Source: Rallus limicola
Lineage: Eukaryota > Chordata > Aves > Gruiformes > Rallidae
Reading direction: 5' to 3'
Assembly: GCA_022605955.1 (NCBI GenBank)
Contig: JAKCOZ010000032.1
Coordinates: 5,518,001 to 5,582,000 of the forward strand
DNA: 64,000 nt
Of this stretch, positions 62,701-64,000 are shown one piece after another. The first letter of the stretch is position 1. Every line of letters starts with the position of its first letter. Both the position numbers and the translations under genes were made by a program. The notes beneath the pieces were generated by a model. That model was not told the origin of the DNA and ran no database searches. It saw only the letters and a program-made list of their open reading frames with translations.

Positions 62701-63265
62701 CCTTTAATTATTCCCAGCTTGCAGTGGACAAACACGCGTATTTTCCCCAGAAGCTCTGCTTCTCACACTCTTACCAGCGTGGTCACCACCACCTACCCAG
62801 CACGCCAAACGTTTCTCCGACCTCATACATTCACTTAAAGCATCAGGAAACCTGATCATAAGCCCTACTGCTCTTCCCTCAGCAACTTCATACATTGAGC
62901 CCTCTACCTTGCTCCGTCGGTTTCAACAGAAACTTTTTCTTTCCACGGCCATCCAGAAGTAGAAGAGAGTCACTCATTTGTCCTTTCTCTGTGTAATTAA
63001 AAAAAAAAAAAAAAAGAAAAAAAGAAAAAAGCTCATTTCACCATTTACCTTCTTTTCTTACATTTACAGGTTCCGTTCTGGCTTCAAATTAGCCTTCCGG
63101 TGGTGTCCGTGCATAAAAGCAACGGAGAAGGACAAACTTAAACTGACATCCCCATCTCTTTACCAGATAACCCACAGGAAGTCAAGAACCACCAGCTTCA
63201 ACACAGAAACTCAGACAAATGAGACAGAGAGTACATCGTTTACCCTCACCCAGCTAAAGCCTTGA
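53380..63265 (+). CDS. TACR2: Tachykinin receptor 2 (NK2, neurokinin A receptor), five coding exons, 382 aa
   Basis: Joined exons: 53380-53783, 57355-57549, 61054-61210, 61810-62006, 63070-63265. TACR2 is a Gq-coupled class A GPCR for neurokinin A that drives smooth-muscle contraction (known). Seven spans lie at about 36-60, 71-97, 107-135, 152-171, 203-226, 254-277 and 290-312. Visible landmarks are N55, D83, W103 in ECL1, the C110-C185 disulfide pair, ERY 134-136 in place of DRY, W160, P213, CWLP 267-270 and NPIIY 308-312. N-terminal sequons are N8, N11 and N23, with another at N180 in ECL2. The CC pair at 313-314 and C330/C332 could be palmitoylated. The tail is Ser/Thr-rich. Near-identical stretches such as [10 protein letters not shown] and [14 protein letters not shown] match human TACR2; the N-terminus and the WQ.ALWA start of TM1 favour TACR2 over TACR1 or TACR3. 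The start was chosen for its GxxATGG context and alignment with human MGT. Confidence 0.96.
57355..57549 (+). CDS. TACR2: TACR2 coding exon 2 (TM4 and ECL2)
   Basis: 195 nt, a conserved length in tachykinin receptors. Acceptor CTCGCAG|GTAC and donor AC|GTAAGG. It encodes residues 135-200, including W160, PQCFY of TM4 and Cys185. Confidence 0.96.
59170..59634 (+). mobile_element. CR1 LINE 3' fragment in TACR2 intron 2
   Basis: Starts GGATCTCCTGGAGAGAGTCC and ends CCCTTCCAACCCCTACAATT then CTGTGATTCTATGATTC. Near-identical to the 27.8-kb copy, so both probably belong to one recent subfamily. Same strand as TACR2. Confidence 0.93.
60967..60983. repeat. (CA)n microsatellite near TACR2 exon 3
   Basis: Short CA tract in TACR2 intron 2, about 70 bp before the exon 3 acceptor. 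Confidence 0.8.
61054..61210 (+). CDS. TACR2: TACR2 coding exon 3 (TM5 and ICL3)
   Basis: 157 nt with acceptor TTCCAG|GTAT and donor AAG|GTCAGA. It encodes [13 protein letters not shown] of TM5 and the third intracellular loop ending AKKK, the G-protein-coupling region. Confidence 0.95.
61810..62006 (+). CDS. TACR2: TACR2 coding exon 4 (TM6 and TM7)
   Basis: 197 nt with acceptor TTCTAG|TTT and donor AG|GTGAGT. It encodes [20 protein letters not shown] through the NPIIY motif and CCLNQ. Confidence 0.97.
62995..63031. repeat. A-rich tract before TACR2 exon 5
   Basis: A runs interrupted by G, ending about 40 bp upstream of the exon 5 acceptor. It precedes the pyrimidine tract and branch-point region. 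Confidence 0.85.
63070..63265 (+). CDS. TACR2: TACR2 coding exon 5 (helix 8 and C-terminal tail)
   Basis: 196 nt including TGA, with acceptor TTACAG|GTTC. It encodes [15 protein letters not shown] of helix 8, then a tail much shorter than and diverged from human, rich in Ser/Thr and ending TQLKP. Confidence 0.94.
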
Positions 63266-63540
63266 TATCCTGGCTCTATCCTAACTAACCATTTCAAAGC
63301 AGTGGATCTGTAGAAGCTTGGGGCAAGCCTTTTTTTTCCCCCCCAGAGCAACTGCTCCCTACGGGACTTTTTCAGACACTACCAGCATTGAAAGCAGCCT
63401 GGTGATAATAACTATACCCATGTAGGCCCAGGTCTCACCCAGCTACAGATATATAAGTTCAGCCCTCCGTTACCCCAACAACAGCAAGACAGAATAGGGA
63501 CACTTTGCCCATGAGGTCAAATAAAGCTGTGAGGCAGATG
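63266..63540 (+). other. TACR2: TACR2 3'UTR (predicted)
   Basis: Begins after the TGA stop and runs to just past the first AATAAA. No other feature is seen in it. Confidence 0.6.
63520..63525 (+). terminator. TACR2: TACR2 candidate polyadenylation signal (AATAAA)
   Basis: First AATAAA after the stop, 255 nt downstream, followed by a GT-containing stretch. Alternative downstream sites cannot be excluded. Confidence 0.6.
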
Positions 63541-64000
63541 TGAAGAGTATCAGCGGAACATCAATTAGTCCTCTTCAAGATAGCAACCTCACACTTTCTA
63601 TTCAACCATGATACATAAATCTGGGAAAAGAGGTGATGGAGGATAAAGGCTAGGGCACCTCTGGTCCAGTTTGGATGAACCCTCACAGCTGCACAGGCAG
63701 CTGAAACCGGTGGCTCTGCAGCTCCGAGGCAGACAAGACCATGGAGCACAGATCGCTTGGGACAAAAGCAAATGTTAATACATCCAGACACAAATTTTTC
63801 TGAGTTCTGGGATTTTCACACCTGCAATTTCATCAGCATCATCTCTCATCTGCTAAAAGCAAGAAACGGTTCTTAGAATGCCATCGTTGTGTGGATTTCT
63901 GTCACCTTGTGCCCAAATACAATCTCATTTTCCTATCAAACTGTGCCCGGGTGATACCTCCAGCTTCACATAGTTAATCGTGGTGCCTCACCTGGAGAGC
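63541..64000. other. Downstream of TACR2, nothing recognised
   Basis: No coding or repeat feature recognised. In mammals HK1 lies further out on this side (known); no HK1 exon is visible here. Confidence 0.45.

Noticed and set aside
53380..63265. TACR1 or TACR3 instead of TACR2
   Set aside because: The WQIALWA start of TM1, the short tail, ECL2 sequence and synteny with TSPAN15 and NEUROG3 fit TACR2; TACR1 and TACR3 lie elsewhere in vertebrate genomes.

Overview
This is a vertebrate, almost certainly avian, genomic window. It contains multi-exon genes with canonical GT/AG introns, CpG-island promoters, and 3'-anchored CR1 LINE fragments ending in the (ATTCTRTG)n tail typical of sauropsids. 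The proteins align well, from memory, with human TACR2, TSPAN15 and NEUROG3. The compact introns and GC-rich islands favour a bird over a turtle or crocodilian; I cannot name the order.

Three protein-coding genes are supported. NEUROG3 (minus strand, CDS 19059-18517) is an endocrine/neural bHLH factor gene. It lies in a very GC-rich island and has an inferred TATA box, a non-coding first exon and an 80-nt 5'UTR intron. TSPAN15 (minus strand, coding 48091-32103, eight coding exons, 295 aa) encodes a TspanC8 tetraspanin. Its 3'UTR probably reaches about 31270. TACR2 (plus strand, coding 53380-63265, five coding exons, 382 aa) encodes the neurokinin A (NK2) receptor. TSPAN15 and TACR2 are head to head, about 5.3 kb apart.

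Layout: 1-16.6 kb is non-coding sequence downstream of NEUROG3, with CR1 copies at about 0.5-1.0, 9.3-10.3 and 11.3-11.6 kb and a 72-bp tandem duplication at 5.65-5.80 kb. The NEUROG3 CpG-rich domain covers 16.7-22.4 kb. The 22.4-31.2 kb interval is intergenic, with one CR1 copy at 27.8-28.3 kb. TSPAN15 fills 31.2-48.1 kb and its CpG-island promoter lies at 47.7-48.6 kb. The 48.6-53.1 kb interval is the divergent intergenic region. TACR2 follows to 63.5 kb, with a CR1 copy in intron 2.

The gene content and order (NEUROG3-TSPAN15-TACR2) match the mammalian block on human chromosome 10q22. As I recall the mammalian arrangement, however, NEUROG3 has the opposite relative orientation here. The three genes do not form one pathway: NEUROG3 is a developmental transcription factor, TSPAN15 a partner of the ADAM10 sheddase, and TACR2 a tachykinin GPCR. 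Their linkage is ancestral synteny. I found no convincing undescribed system. The points most worth checking are the NEUROG3 orientation, its short and compositionally biased protein, the palindromic TATA box, motif-dense islands around NEUROG3, and a very weak splice donor in TSPAN15.
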